From: Lachnospiraceae bacterium UBA3821
GTDB taxonomy: Bacteria > Bacillota > Clostridia > Lachnospirales > Lachnospiraceae
Assembly (NCBI GenBank): GCA_002368865.1
Contig: DFDT01000147.1
Span: 1 to 64,000, forward strand
Direction of reading: 5' to 3'
DNA: 64,000 bases
Below, piece by piece: positions 17,572-25,457 of the stretch. The notes below the pieces were generated by a model. The model worked only from the letters and a program-made list of their open reading frames with translations. It searched no databases and was not told the origin of the DNA. A program made the translations under genes and the position numbers. Every line of letters starts with the position of its first letter. The first letter of the stretch is position 1.

Positions 17572-19582
17572 TCTTATCCTCCGGTCCCAGCACTGCCTCA
17601 TTGCGGGCATTCAGGTCATAAAACACCTCATCCGCCCGGAACATGTTGCTGCGGATCTCGCCTAAGTCCATCTGCCCCATCTGATAATACTTGCACAGGT
17701 AACTAGGCGTATATTTCGTCATCAACGGATAGTTACCGAAGGTCACGATAATGGCGTTACCCGTGGATTCCTTGTTGTTTAATTTCTGCAGCTCCGACGG
17801 ATAAATGAGCGGTCGTACCTGGGTCTGATTCGACACACTGTAATCCCCCTCCTTCGCACCCATGCTGGCGGAAGTCGAGGACGTGCGCACCGTCATGTTG
17901 CCGCACAGCTCCGAGAACTCCTTACAGGTTCCGATATCGTTGGAACCGATGAACATCTTCATACCGCAGTTACTCTTCACGATATCCGCCACCTTCTCAC
18001 CATAGACATTGTTCAGCTGGGAGTAGCTCTGCACCACCATGTTGAACCAGATCTTACGGGAACGTCCTACAGTGATCATCTTGTCAAACTTCTCGATCTT
18101 TGGCATGTTACCGAACTCATCCAGAATAAAATATACATTCCTGGGCAGACTCAAATCCTCTCTTGCGCTGGCCACCTTGATGAGTGCCTTGTACATGCAG
18201 AGGATAAACACTGCCGCCAGACCATGTCTGGTATCCTTCTCATCCGGTATCTTCATGAATAACGCCGTTGGCTTCTCCGCGAATTCCTCCGCCCTAATGT
18301 CCGTGGCAGAGGTCAGACCGCACAAGCCCCGGTCGTTAAACATATTCAGCTTATCGAATGTAATGGACATATAGGAGGACATGGTCGTGTCCGCCGCGGA
18401 TAGCACCTGTCTGGACAGGGTCACCGCCTGGGACAGCGGATTTCTGCCCTCAAAATATTTTTTCAGCGCCTCAAACTCGTTCTCCGAGTTGGTCAAAGCT
18501 TTATTCAGATTAAAGAAATTGAACTTCTCCTTGGTCATGCCAAGCTCCGGATCCTCGCTATCCTCCAGCATCGCCAGACAGGTTGCCATGATGATGGACC
18601 TGGCTCCCTTCTCCCACAGGGGATCCTTCTCATTCTCAATGGGACAGATGACCGAGATCAGGTCATTTAAGTCCTCATACATCTCGTCATAAATCTTCTG
18701 CTTCGTCACCGCCACATCATCCTGACAGTGGGACACATCCGCGTATGCATTGCCCCGCCATTCCGCCCAGACCTCTCCATCCTCTGCAAGTCCGTCCATC
18801 TGTTTTAATTCCGGATACTTCGCCATATTGTCCCTGTGCAGTCTAATCCCCCGACCTGCCTCCAGATACTCCTGATACATATCCCAGATGCCGCCTAAAG
18901 GATTCCAGCGGCTGGAGGTATAGGTATCACGCAGATCCAGAAGCAGTACGTTATATCCCCTGGATTTTAAAAACTTAGAGTGCAGGGAAAACAGTTCTCC
19001 CTTGGGATCCGTCATGATCATGCTGCTTCCCGCATTTGTGGCACCCAGCAGCTGGATCATAGGATTGATAAAGGTGGTCGTCTTACCGGAACCGGTAGCA
19101 CCGATGACCAGGGAATGGGCACCCGGCAAAAAGTTAATGTGCATCTTCCCTTTCTTATCCACGATGGCCCGGACAGGAATGCCGTCCTTCTTCACCTCAG
19201 AAAGCTTGTCGTATGTATAACCGGGGAAATAGTTATCCCGCTCCTTCTCCGTGAGGAATCGGCTGTTCTCCAGTGCCCCCTCCGCTCTGGCATCCAGTCC
19301 CTTCCTCTCCTTCATGCCCTTAGCGCTCATGGAATGATAATCGCTCACAAAGAACCAGAGCCCCACAATGACCATGCCGAACACGCCGTACAGCCATGTG
19401 GGCGGCTCCAACAGAACGCGCCAGCTCCACACAATACCCTGTCCGGCAAAAATCCCCTGGATATTGTCAAAGATCGTCCTGGCAAAAAAGCCGAGGATTG
19501 CGGTCCCTGCAGCAAACACCACCAGATTCAAAGCGATGATCCCGGGCTTGATATCCTTTAATTTATCCGTCAACCACTTCAT
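17564..19582 (-). CDS. VirD4/TraG-type coupling ATPase
   Basis: Two N-terminal membrane helices (IIALNLVVFAAGTAILGFF and YGVFGMVIVGLWFFV) are followed by the TraG/VirD4 ATPase. Walker A is VIGATGSGKTTTFINP near residue 162, followed by MTDPKGELF. Walker B is YFILDEFGNMP near 487, and the family's FMVVQSYSQLNNVYG-like and RPLIYPSELQ segments come later. Coupling proteins select the substrate and hand it to the channel. In conjugation the substrate is a relaxase-DNA complex, but no relaxase is present in this window. A ribosome site (AAAAGGAG) precedes the start. At 672 residues the length is normal and I see no damage, so a working substrate-recruiting ATPase is expected. Confidence 0.92.
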   Translation of the reverse strand: MKWLTDKLKDIKPGIIALNLVVFAAGTAILGFFARTIFDNIQGIFAGQGIVWSWRVLLEPPTWLYGVFGMVIVGLWFFVSDYHSMSAKGMKERKGLDARAEGALENSRFLTEKERDNYFPGYTYDKLSEVKKDGIPVRAIVDKKGKMHINFLPGAHSLVIGATGSGKTTTFINPMIQLLGATNAGSSMIMTDPKGELFSLHSKFLKSRGYNVLLLDLRDTYTSSRWNPLGGIWDMYQEYLEAGRGIRLHRDNMAKYPELKQMDGLAEDGEVWAEWRGNAYADVSHCQDDVAVTKQKIYDEMYEDLNDLISVICPIENEKDPLWEKGARSIIMATCLAMLEDSEDPELGMTKEKFNFFNLNKALTNSENEFEALKKYFEGRNPLSQAVTLSRQVLSAADTTMSSYMSITFDKLNMFNDRGLCGLTSATDIRAEEFAEKPTALFMKIPDEKDTRHGLAAVFILCMYKALIKVASAREDLSLPRNVYFILDEFGNMPKIEKFDKMITVGRSRKIWFNMVVQSYSQLNNVYGEKVADIVKSNCGMKMFIGSNDIGTCKEFSELCGNMTVRTSSTSASMGAKEGDYSVSNQTQVRPLIYPSELQKLNNKESTGNAIIVTFGNYPLMTKYTPSYLCKYYQMGQMDLGEIRSNMFRADEVFYDLNARNEAVLGPEDKNA

Positions 19583-19616
19583 AGATAAGCTCCTTTTGCG
19601 CTTTGAAACGCCCCTC

Positions 19617-21065
19617 TTATTGTCCGCCCTTGATCGCGTCCGTTACCTGCATGTTTCCGGCACTGTCATAATTCACTTTCTGCCAGTAAATGCGATTGCT
19701 CTGTGAACCGGCATAAAAACCTGCCCCGGGATAACTGATATAAGTTGCCGTATCCCGCATGATCTGTCCTCCGCCGTTCACCAGCCCCAGTGTCTGGGCA
19801 CCCTTATCAAGGTTTGAATCCGTCATTTTAACGGTGTTCAGAAAGCTTCCGGGAGTTTTTAACACCACGCCAAACAGGATTGCGCCGCCTGCATGATTCT
19901 CCACCACACTGTTGGTTCCCACATCCGCTATGCCGGCTGCCAGGATCCCGTAATTGACCACCGTTCCGCTGTTGCGCACATAGAACCAGGCATTTTCCGT
20001 AGCGTTCAGATATCCCTTCGGATTCCCCGCATATACTCTGCCGCCCGACATGATCGCCAATGTCCCGCCGTCAATATTGATATCCCCGCCTTTTTTCTTC
20101 GGGGTAAACGGCATCATGACGCCTCCGTCCTCCACCAGGATCGTGCCGTGGCACTTGATGGTCCCGTTCACAAAGAAGCTTCCCTTCACACAGAGTACGC
20201 TCCCCTCCGGGATGGTCATAGTAGCGCCGTCCATAAGAATCAGATCGTCCTCCGCCACATACACCTGATCGTTGTCCATGGTCCAGTCGCCGTAAATGCA
20301 GCTGTATTCCACCTCTGATGCCCCATAGACCCAGAATCTTGAGTTGGAATCCCAATCCGCATCTCCGCCGGAGCCGCATCCGCAGAAACACCCGTTTCCG
20401 TTTGTGTCAATTGATTTGCGCAGCACCGCGTCGTTTCCGGATATGTTCCAGAAGATGATATTTTCACCGTTCGACACTTTGCTTCCGATCCCTTTTTCGT
20501 CTGCCCGCTTCTTATCCATGATCGTCATCCAGTCGGCCGAAGACCAGGTGTTTGACTGGATATGGCTTCCGCCCGAACGGTCAAGATACTTACCTGTCCC
20601 TTTTCCATTGGAATAAAACTCTAAGATATACTTCCTTGCGTTTTTGTTATCGCCGTCCGTGCCTCCGTAGTGGAAATACGGCACATCCATGAGTCCCCGG
20701 GTATAAAAGGTATCTCCTGTGGATATGTAGGGATCCACATTGATATTCACCGCCGTCCAGCTCAGTCCATGACTGCTTTCCGCTCCCCAGTTGTTGCCGG
20801 AGCTGAAATAATAACTACCGTTCCATTCAAACATCAGCATCCCGAAAAAACCGTTCTGAGGCATCTCATACAGCTTTGTCCACTTGATGAATTTGATCGT
20901 CCTGATGGGCGCACCCGCCGCCCGGACATCCTTGAGTCTCGTCATATCCGAAAAGAGTCCTGCAGTCAGCAGCGCGATCCCGGCAAGCAGTGCAACAGCC
21001 GCTCTGCAAAAGCTGTGTTTTTCTGTCTTCTTGTTTTTCTTATCTTTTCCCTGATCCCTTTTCAT
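19617..21065 (-). CDS. Secreted right-handed repeat protein (482 aa)
   Basis: After a lysine-rich start, a hydrophobic segment (AAVALLAGIALLTAGLFSDM) and VRAAGAP give a good signal peptide. Residues 50-240 include a GNGCFCGCGSGG cysteine cluster. Residues 270-440 show short repeats of hydrophobic-gly-thr steps (MTIPEGSVLCVKGSFFVNGT, IKCHGTILVEDGGVMMPF, IDGGTLAIMSGGRVYAG), which look like rungs of a beta-helix. No membrane anchor or sorting signal is visible. It sits between the small charged protein and the VirD4 gene in the secretion operon, and its leader overlaps the upstream stop. A secreted surface or adhesion component is likely; no specific family is recognised. Confidence 0.7.
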   Translation of the reverse strand: MKRDQGKDKKNKKTEKHSFCRAAVALLAGIALLTAGLFSDMTRLKDVRAAGAPIRTIKFIKWTKLYEMPQNGFFGMLMFEWNGSYYFSSGNNWGAESSHGLSWTAVNINVDPYISTGDTFYTRGLMDVPYFHYGGTDGDNKNARKYILEFYSNGKGTGKYLDRSGGSHIQSNTWSSADWMTIMDKKRADEKGIGSKVSNGENIIFWNISGNDAVLRKSIDTNGNGCFCGCGSGGDADWDSNSRFWVYGASEVEYSCIYGDWTMDNDQVYVAEDDLILMDGATMTIPEGSVLCVKGSFFVNGTIKCHGTILVEDGGVMMPFTPKKKGGDINIDGGTLAIMSGGRVYAGNPKGYLNATENAWFYVRNSGTVVNYGILAAGIADVGTNSVVENHAGGAILFGVVLKTPGSFLNTVKMTDSNLDKGAQTLGLVNGGGQIMRDTATYISYPGAGFYAGSQSNRIYWQKVNYDSAGNMQVTDAIKGGQ

Positions 21066-21077
21066 AATCCCGTCTTA

Positions 21078-21332
21078 TCACCTCGGTCCGATTGTCTTTC
21101 CCTTTGTATCTTCTGTTTTATGCGTTTTTTCCGATACTTCTGATCTTTGTGTTTTTTGCATTTGTCTTTCGGGCTGCGGACCGCTCCTGCCCGCGCCGGC
21201 CGCCTGCCTTTGAAGTCTCGCTTCCGCCGACCTGGCCTTCCAGCAGGTACGCTCCACCAGCCGTTTCGGCGCCGCCGGTTCCCGCATGGCCTCTTTTAAC
21301 AATACACCGATTCGCTCATCATTCATCTGCAT
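21078..21332 (-). CDS. Small charged protein downstream of the sigma gene
   Basis: The 84-residue product starts MQMNDERIGVLLKEAM, followed by AAPKRLVERTCWKARSAEARL. The rest is a basic, Gln/Arg/Lys-rich tail without a hydrophobic segment. Short proteins with a similar LLKEAM...P..LVERT start often follow ECF-type sigma genes in Lachnospiraceae, and the position suggests an anti-sigma-like or sigma-binding partner. Unlike usual ECF anti-sigma factors it has no zinc motif and no membrane helix. The stop lies within the ribosome site of the secreted-protein gene. A second ATG at codon 3 is an equally good start. Confidence 0.55.
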   Translation of the reverse strand: MQMNDERIGVLLKEAMREPAAPKRLVERTCWKARSAEARLQRQAAGAGRSGPQPERQMQKTQRSEVSEKTHKTEDTKGKTIGPR

Positions 21333-21386
21333 TCCGATCCCATCTCCCCAACCTTTTTCAATCAGCCCGACATTCCTGCCCTCTGC

Positions 21387-21434
21387 CTTTTATACATAGT
21401 CTTTTATACACAGCCTTTTATACACTGTCTTTTA
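21387..21434 (-). repeat. 14-bp tandem repeat between sigma gene and next gene
   Basis: Three head-to-tail copies of a 14-bp unit (plus strand cttttatacatagt, cttttatacacagc, cttttatacactgt) and a partial fourth lie in the gap after the sigma gene and overlap its stop codon. On the coding strand each unit contains TATAAAAG. The copies could tune spacing or expression between the sigma gene and the rest of the operon. I see no hairpin in them. Confidence 0.8.
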
Positions 21435-21980
21435 TTTCCGCCTGCGTTCTGCCGCATCCGCCGCCTCAAGCGCCTGCTTCAGCTGTTCTCTCCCCCGCAT
21501 CAGCAAAGACTTCACTGTATTTTCGGGCTTATCCAGCACCTCTGCCACATGCTTCACCGACAGCCCGTCCAGATAATAAAGACTGATGGCCTCCCTGTAA
21601 TCCGGCTTCAGCGCCTCCATCGCCCTGCGCAGATCATACAGCTCCTCCCGCTGCAGTCCCGGCTCCTCGGCCGCGATCTGCAACTCCTCCAGTTCCTCAT
21701 AAGGCATCCGCTTCATGAACAGATCCTTTGCGCAGTTGATCGTCACCTTGATCAGCCACGCCTTTCTGTGCTCCTCGCTTTCAAAGCTCCTGGGCTTCCG
21801 ATAATACCGCAGAAACACCTCGCTGTACACGTCCTCCGCATCCGCTGCCTGCTTCACATAACGCATTGCGATCCGATATACCATATCACTATATGTCAGT
21901 ACGACTGTTTCCGCATCCATCTGATTGTAATACCCTGCACCTTTCCTATTGGTTGCAACCGATGAGCATATTTTTCTCAT
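21432..21980 (-). CDS. ECF-type RNA polymerase sigma factor
   Basis: Region 2 is visible as YSDMVYRIAMRYVKQAADAE, then DVYSEVFLRYYRKP and HRKAWLIKVTINCAKDLF. Region 4 is ALKPDYREAISLYYLDGLSV, then KHVAEVLDKPENTVKSLLMR, a clear helix-turn-helix. The length (182 aa) and two-domain layout fit ECF-type sigma-70 factors. It is the first gene of the secretion operon and lies under the TGGACAT-type promoter region at 22035-22065. A second ATG at 21920 (MDAETVVLTY) matches where the family normally begins. The extra 20 residues from 21980 include a GCAACC promoter-like site at the DNA level, so two starts from two promoters are possible. Neither start has an ideal ribosome site. Confidence 0.9.
   Translation of the reverse strand: MRKICSSVATNRKGAGYYNQMDAETVVLTYSDMVYRIAMRYVKQAADAEDVYSEVFLRYYRKPRSFESEEHRKAWLIKVTINCAKDLFMKRMPYEELEELQIAAEEPGLQREELYDLRRAMEALKPDYREAISLYYLDGLSVKHVAEVLDKPENTVKSLLMRGREQLKQALEAADAAERRRK
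21927..21956 (-). promoter_or_regulatory. GCAACC-N18-TATTAC ECF-like promoter within sigma leader
   Basis: On the minus strand GCAACC (21956-21951) is followed after exactly 18 bp by TATTAC (21932-21927), just before the ATG at 21920. The same box pair occurs upstream of four giant genes. The GCAACC is half of a GGTTGCAACC palindrome. If this is a promoter, the transcript would start almost at the ATG (leaderless), which is a point against it. An autoregulatory site is the alternative. Confidence 0.4.
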
Positions 21981-22034
21981 CCTTTCACAGCGTCTTCCGC
22001 TATGGGTACACCACTCGACAGTAATCCATATTCG

Positions 22035-22065
22035 ATGATAAACCTACATGTCCAATAAATGTCCA
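22035..22065 (-). promoter_or_regulatory. Operon promoter with two TGGACAT boxes (secretion operon)
   Basis: Minus-strand TGGACAT boxes at 22065-22059 and 22054-22048 are 11 bp apart, one helical turn. They are followed by a 7-bp gap and TATCAT at 22040-22035. The sigma gene starts 55 bp further on. The same arrangement with the same spacings lies upstream of the lipoprotein/sensor operon. The boxes occupy the place of a -35 element, so activator-dependent or alternative-sigma control is likely. Confidence 0.6.
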
Positions 22066-22104
22066 GTAAAAAAGAGCAGCTTTGAAAAAAACTGCTCTTT
22101 TTGT
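22066..22104 (-). terminator. Rho-independent terminator after the SpoIIE gene
   Basis: GAGCAG (22074-22079) and CTGCTC (22092-22097) pair, with A/T pairs extending the stem. A T-run follows on the minus strand, and another in the opposite direction. It lies 30 bases past the phosphatase stop and just upstream of the secretion-operon promoter, so it separates the two transcription units. Confidence 0.85.
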
Positions 22105-22135
22105 TCCGTTTTGTCCTTTATGCTCTTTATCATCT

Positions 22136-23716
22136 TTATTTCCCCGTGTACTTAATGCACAGCATGGTCACATCATCAAACTGGGGTGTCTTTCCGATAA
22201 ATGTCTGAATTGTCTCCCTGACAGCTCTGTCCAACTCCTTGGGAGATGCCTGGCAGTTCCTGTTCAACGCCTCCAGCATCCGTTCCATGCCGAAACGCTC
22301 CCTGCTCTCAGTGACAGCCTCCACCACACCGTCCGTATAGACATAAAGCGTATCCCCCGGCATAAGCAGGAAAGACTCCTCCCTGTAGGTCATTCCCTCC
22401 ATGGTCGCAAGGGGCAGCCCGTGGGTGTCCTTAAGCAGTTCAAACGCCCCGCCCTGCCTGCTGACCGCCGGATACTCATGGCCGGCGTTCACCGTCCTAA
22501 GCTCCCCTGTGGATATGGTGAGTACACCCAGCCAGGCCGTCACAAACATTTCCACCTTGTTGCCCTCACAGAGCTGATCATTCACCTGACCAAACACCTT
22601 GGACAGATCGGAACAGTCCGCCATCGTCCGGTTCTTGATGAGCGCCTTGGAAACCATCATAAAGAGCGCCGCAGGAACTCCCTTGCCCGACACATCTGCG
22701 ATCACCATGGCCAGATGATCCTCATCCACCAGAAAGAAATCATAGAAATCCCCGCCAACCTCCTTCGCCGGCGTCATGGATGCGAACAGATCGAACTCAT
22801 CCCGCTCCGGATACGGCGGGAAGATCTGCGGCAGCATATTCTCCTGAATACTCGCCGCCATCGCCAGATCCTTGTCTGCCATCATCTGCTCCCTGCCCTG
22901 CACCACATTAAACATGCAATACATCAACAGAATAACCAACATGATCGTAGCATTGGTGATCGATACCCCGTAGAAAAATATAGACGCCAGGCCGACCAGC
23001 AGGGGAAACAGCACATACATAAAAAATGTCACCAACTGTACCGTTTTCAGCCGTTTTCTCTCCACCCATACCACCACAAGCGTCGCAATGAGCGTCAGGT
23101 AAGTGTACACATTCGACACCGGATGCAGCACGCTCCTGTGATAAACACCCATGGCATCCACCGTAAAGTATATCCCTGTAAACAGATTGAGCACCCGCAT
23201 GCCCAGCGCCACTATAAGTCCTGTGAAATAAACCCGATCCCATTTTTTCAGTGTGTCATCTTCAATTCGCAGAACCACCGACGCATACCGCCAGAACAGA
23301 TACGCGATCAGCGGTCCTGACGCAAAAAGCAGCGTATTGCTGAGCACATTCCAGAAGCTCATCGACGGTATCCCGTCCACCAGCCACGCGGCCTCGTCCA
23401 CGAACATGGCAAAAAAATCCGTAACCAGCATTCCCAAAAACGCATTCTGAATCTTACCCACCTTGTGAACATCCAACACACAACAGATAAACAACATATA
23501 CCCCATGATCATGCCAAAGATATCCACCACCACATTGATCATTCGCACCGTGTCCAGTTCCAATCCGTACAGCCAGAACAGAGCGATTGCCTGCAGGATA
23601 AAAAAGATAAACACCACTGATATTACAAAAGCTCTCTTCCGAAACTTCGCCATCAAATCCATATCTGTACCTACAACCTCTTGTCCCAATATATTTTTCA
23701 CCTGCAAACCTCTCAA
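22136..23716 (-). CDS. Membrane SpoIIE/RsbU-type PP2C phosphatase
   Basis: The first 270 residues contain about six membrane helices (for example VISVVFIFFILQAIALFWL and MIMGYMLFICCVL). The cytoplasmic half is a PP2C phosphatase of the SpoIIE class. Metal-binding and active-site motifs are MTPAKEVGGDFYDFF near residue 317, IADVSGKGVPAALFM near 340, and late TPQFDDVTMLCIKY. Such enzymes dephosphorylate a STAS protein and thereby release a sigma factor or other target. The obvious substrate is the STAS protein at 10211-10531. The reading frame opens with a TTG at 23716 overlapping the anti-sigma stop; an ATG at 23662 (MDLMAKF) is an alternative start. The membrane half probably senses a signal. 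It is the last gene of its operon. Confidence 0.92.
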   Translation of the reverse strand: MRGLQVKNILGQEVVGTDMDLMAKFRKRAFVISVVFIFFILQAIALFWLYGLELDTVRMINVVVDIFGMIMGYMLFICCVLDVHKVGKIQNAFLGMLVTDFFAMFVDEAAWLVDGIPSMSFWNVLSNTLLFASGPLIAYLFWRYASVVLRIEDDTLKKWDRVYFTGLIVALGMRVLNLFTGIYFTVDAMGVYHRSVLHPVSNVYTYLTLIATLVVVWVERKRLKTVQLVTFFMYVLFPLLVGLASIFFYGVSITNATIMLVILLMYCMFNVVQGREQMMADKDLAMAASIQENMLPQIFPPYPERDEFDLFASMTPAKEVGGDFYDFFLVDEDHLAMVIADVSGKGVPAALFMMVSKALIKNRTMADCSDLSKVFGQVNDQLCEGNKVEMFVTAWLGVLTISTGELRTVNAGHEYPAVSRQGGAFELLKDTHGLPLATMEGMTYREESFLLMPGDTLYVYTDGVVEAVTESRERFGMERMLEALNRNCQASPKELDRAVRETIQTFIGKTPQFDDVTMLCIKYTGK

Positions 23717-24126
23717 AATTTCTTCTTCAGATACAGTATATTCATGCCGTCCCGATACTCATACCGCACCTCATCCATGCACTGTTTGGTCATAAAGATC
23801 CCTAAACCTCCGATCTTCGTCTCATCCGCCGCCAGCGTCATATCCGGATCCTCCTTTGCCAGCGGATCAAAGGGTTTGCCACTGTCCATGAACATAAGCT
23901 CCAGAACAATTCCGCCGTCCCCCCGTGCGGTATCCATGCGGATCAGAGCCTCGCCTTTCCCGGGGTTATACGCATAGCTTGCAATATTGACAAAGATCTC
24001 CTCCACAGCAATATGAACCTGCATCTGCGTCTTCATGGGGCAACCCATCTCCTCGAGCTGTTCCTCCACGAAAGCCACCACCTCATGCAATTTCTCGGCA
24101 TCTGCTTCTACTCTGAGTTCTCTCAT
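23713..24126 (-). CDS. HATPase anti-sigma kinase (RsbW/SpoIIAB type)
   Basis: The 137-residue protein is one GHKL ATPase domain. VHIAVEEIFVNIASYAY is the N box, FMDSGKPFDP the G1 region, and GGLGIFMTKQCMDEVRY the G2 region. Proteins of this type bind a sigma factor or other target and phosphorylate a STAS antagonist. The ATG overlaps the kinase stop by 4 bases and its own stop overlaps the phosphatase start, so all three are translationally coupled. With the phosphatase and the STAS protein this gives a complete partner-switching set. Its captive may be the ECF-type sigma factor at 21432-21980, which would be unusual because RsbW homologues normally hold SigB/SigF-type factors. Confidence 0.9.
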   Translation of the reverse strand: MRELRVEADAEKLHEVVAFVEEQLEEMGCPMKTQMQVHIAVEEIFVNIASYAYNPGKGEALIRMDTARGDGGIVLELMFMDSGKPFDPLAKEDPDMTLAADETKIGGLGIFMTKQCMDEVRYEYRDGMNILYLKKKF

Positions 24127-25433
24127 TCCAAGCCTCCTTCCAAGCCTCCTCTTCGCTCCTTCCGCAGCCGTTCCGGGATATGGATTGTGATCACAGTGCC
24201 TTCACCGATGCAGCTTTCTATGTGCATTGATCCTCCGCACAGCTTTTCAATTCTTTCCCGTACATTCTTAAGACCAATGTGCTCTTCATCAAAATGCGCA
24301 ATCAGTCCGGTATCAAATCCTTTCCCATTGTCTTCCACCACAATCTCATGATACCCCTCTTTTTTCCGAGTTCTGACCGTCACCAGCCCATTCTCACGAA
24401 TGCGGACGCCGTGTCTGATTGCGTTTTCGACTAACGGCTGGATCGTCAGAGTCGGAAGGGAAAAACCGAGATCGGGCGTGTTGAATTCCACCATGACATT
24501 CTCGTGCCGAACCATCTCTATCTCCGCATAAATATGCGTATGCTCCAGTTCCTTTTGCACCGGGATCAGCTCTGCCTGACTCAGGGAATCAATGTTCTGT
24601 CGCAGATAAATTCCGAATTTCTCAATCGTATCCTTCGCTCCCATAGGGTCTGTCACGCACATGGCCTGAATCGTCGACAATGTATTATACAGAAAATGCG
24701 GCTGAATCTGCGAAACCATGATCTGAATACGCTGCCTCGCTTTTAAGTCTTCTTCATGCTCTCTTACAAACTGCAGATGGATCCAGATATAGAAAAGCAG
24801 ACTGCTGGTCACAATGGCGATTGTCAGAAAGCTCACCACCTGTTTCACAATTACCAAGCTATAATCTAAAAGAACCGAGCAGGCTATTATCAGCACACAA
24901 AAAAGCGGCACTAACATTTCCCTCTTTCTGATTTTCCCATATTTGCGGACAATTCTATATACAAGCTCCCCAAACAAAAAGATACTCAAATAAAGGCAGG
25001 CATCCCGAAACGGTCCCGCTACCCAGACGCCATTTTCAAGATAGTAGAATGTGAGTGGCGAAAAAAATGCCGTCGCATAAAGCACCGCATTTGATGCAAT
25101 CAATATCCATTCCAACAGATATTTTCTGTCCGGATCGACAATAAGGAGAAATAGTGCCAGGCAAACCGGACGAATGCTGTACCCAAAAGCAGAAATGGCT
25201 GTCTGCAACAATATCGATTGCTGACCGTCAAACTGCTGACTGCTGATACTGTTCTGTATGATCAGACATAAGGCCAGGGTGAAGATCATATAAAAAACAG
25301 TCTTTTGCTTCGGGCTGAGAAACGAGTCCATTGCAACAACAAAGCCCATACCGATAAGCGGCAGTGCCACCGGAAACACCATGCTGAGATAATTGATATT
25401 CTCCTGATTCAGTAACTGCCTTAATACATGCAT
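24123..25433 (-). CDS. LytS-type membrane histidine kinase
   Basis: About seven membrane helices (VALPLIGMGFVVAM, MIFTLALCLIIQNS, and so on) precede a His_kinase domain with the phospho-acceptor in SQIQPHFLYNTLSTIQ (His near residue 244). An HATPase follows (IQPLVENAIRHG, VEDNGKGFD, IGLKNVRERIEKL). The class usually phosphorylates LytTR or YesN-type regulators, but no intact response regulator is encoded in the window. The gene is instead followed, with overlapping codons, by the anti-sigma kinase and phosphatase genes. I chose the ATG at 25433, which has GGAAGGA upstream, over the TTG at 25439. It may feed an external signal, perhaps from the lipoproteins upstream, into the circuit. Confidence 0.88.
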   Translation of the reverse strand: MHVLRQLLNQENINYLSMVFPVALPLIGMGFVVAMDSFLSPKQKTVFYMIFTLALCLIIQNSISSQQFDGQQSILLQTAISAFGYSIRPVCLALFLLIVDPDRKYLLEWILIASNAVLYATAFFSPLTFYYLENGVWVAGPFRDACLYLSIFLFGELVYRIVRKYGKIRKREMLVPLFCVLIIACSVLLDYSLVIVKQVVSFLTIAIVTSSLLFYIWIHLQFVREHEEDLKARQRIQIMVSQIQPHFLYNTLSTIQAMCVTDPMGAKDTIEKFGIYLRQNIDSLSQAELIPVQKELEHTHIYAEIEMVRHENVMVEFNTPDLGFSLPTLTIQPLVENAIRHGVRIRENGLVTVRTRKKEGYHEIVVEDNGKGFDTGLIAHFDEEHIGLKNVRERIEKLCGGSMHIESCIGEGTVITIHIPERLRKERRGGLEGGLE

Positions 25434-25457
25434 ACCCAATTCCTTCCAAACAGCTCA

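Noticed and set aside
10586-21980. Complete integrative conjugative element
   Set aside because: No relaxase, integrase, replication gene or attachment-site pair is visible in the window; the ParM pair at the left is broken. Only the secretion core is supported.
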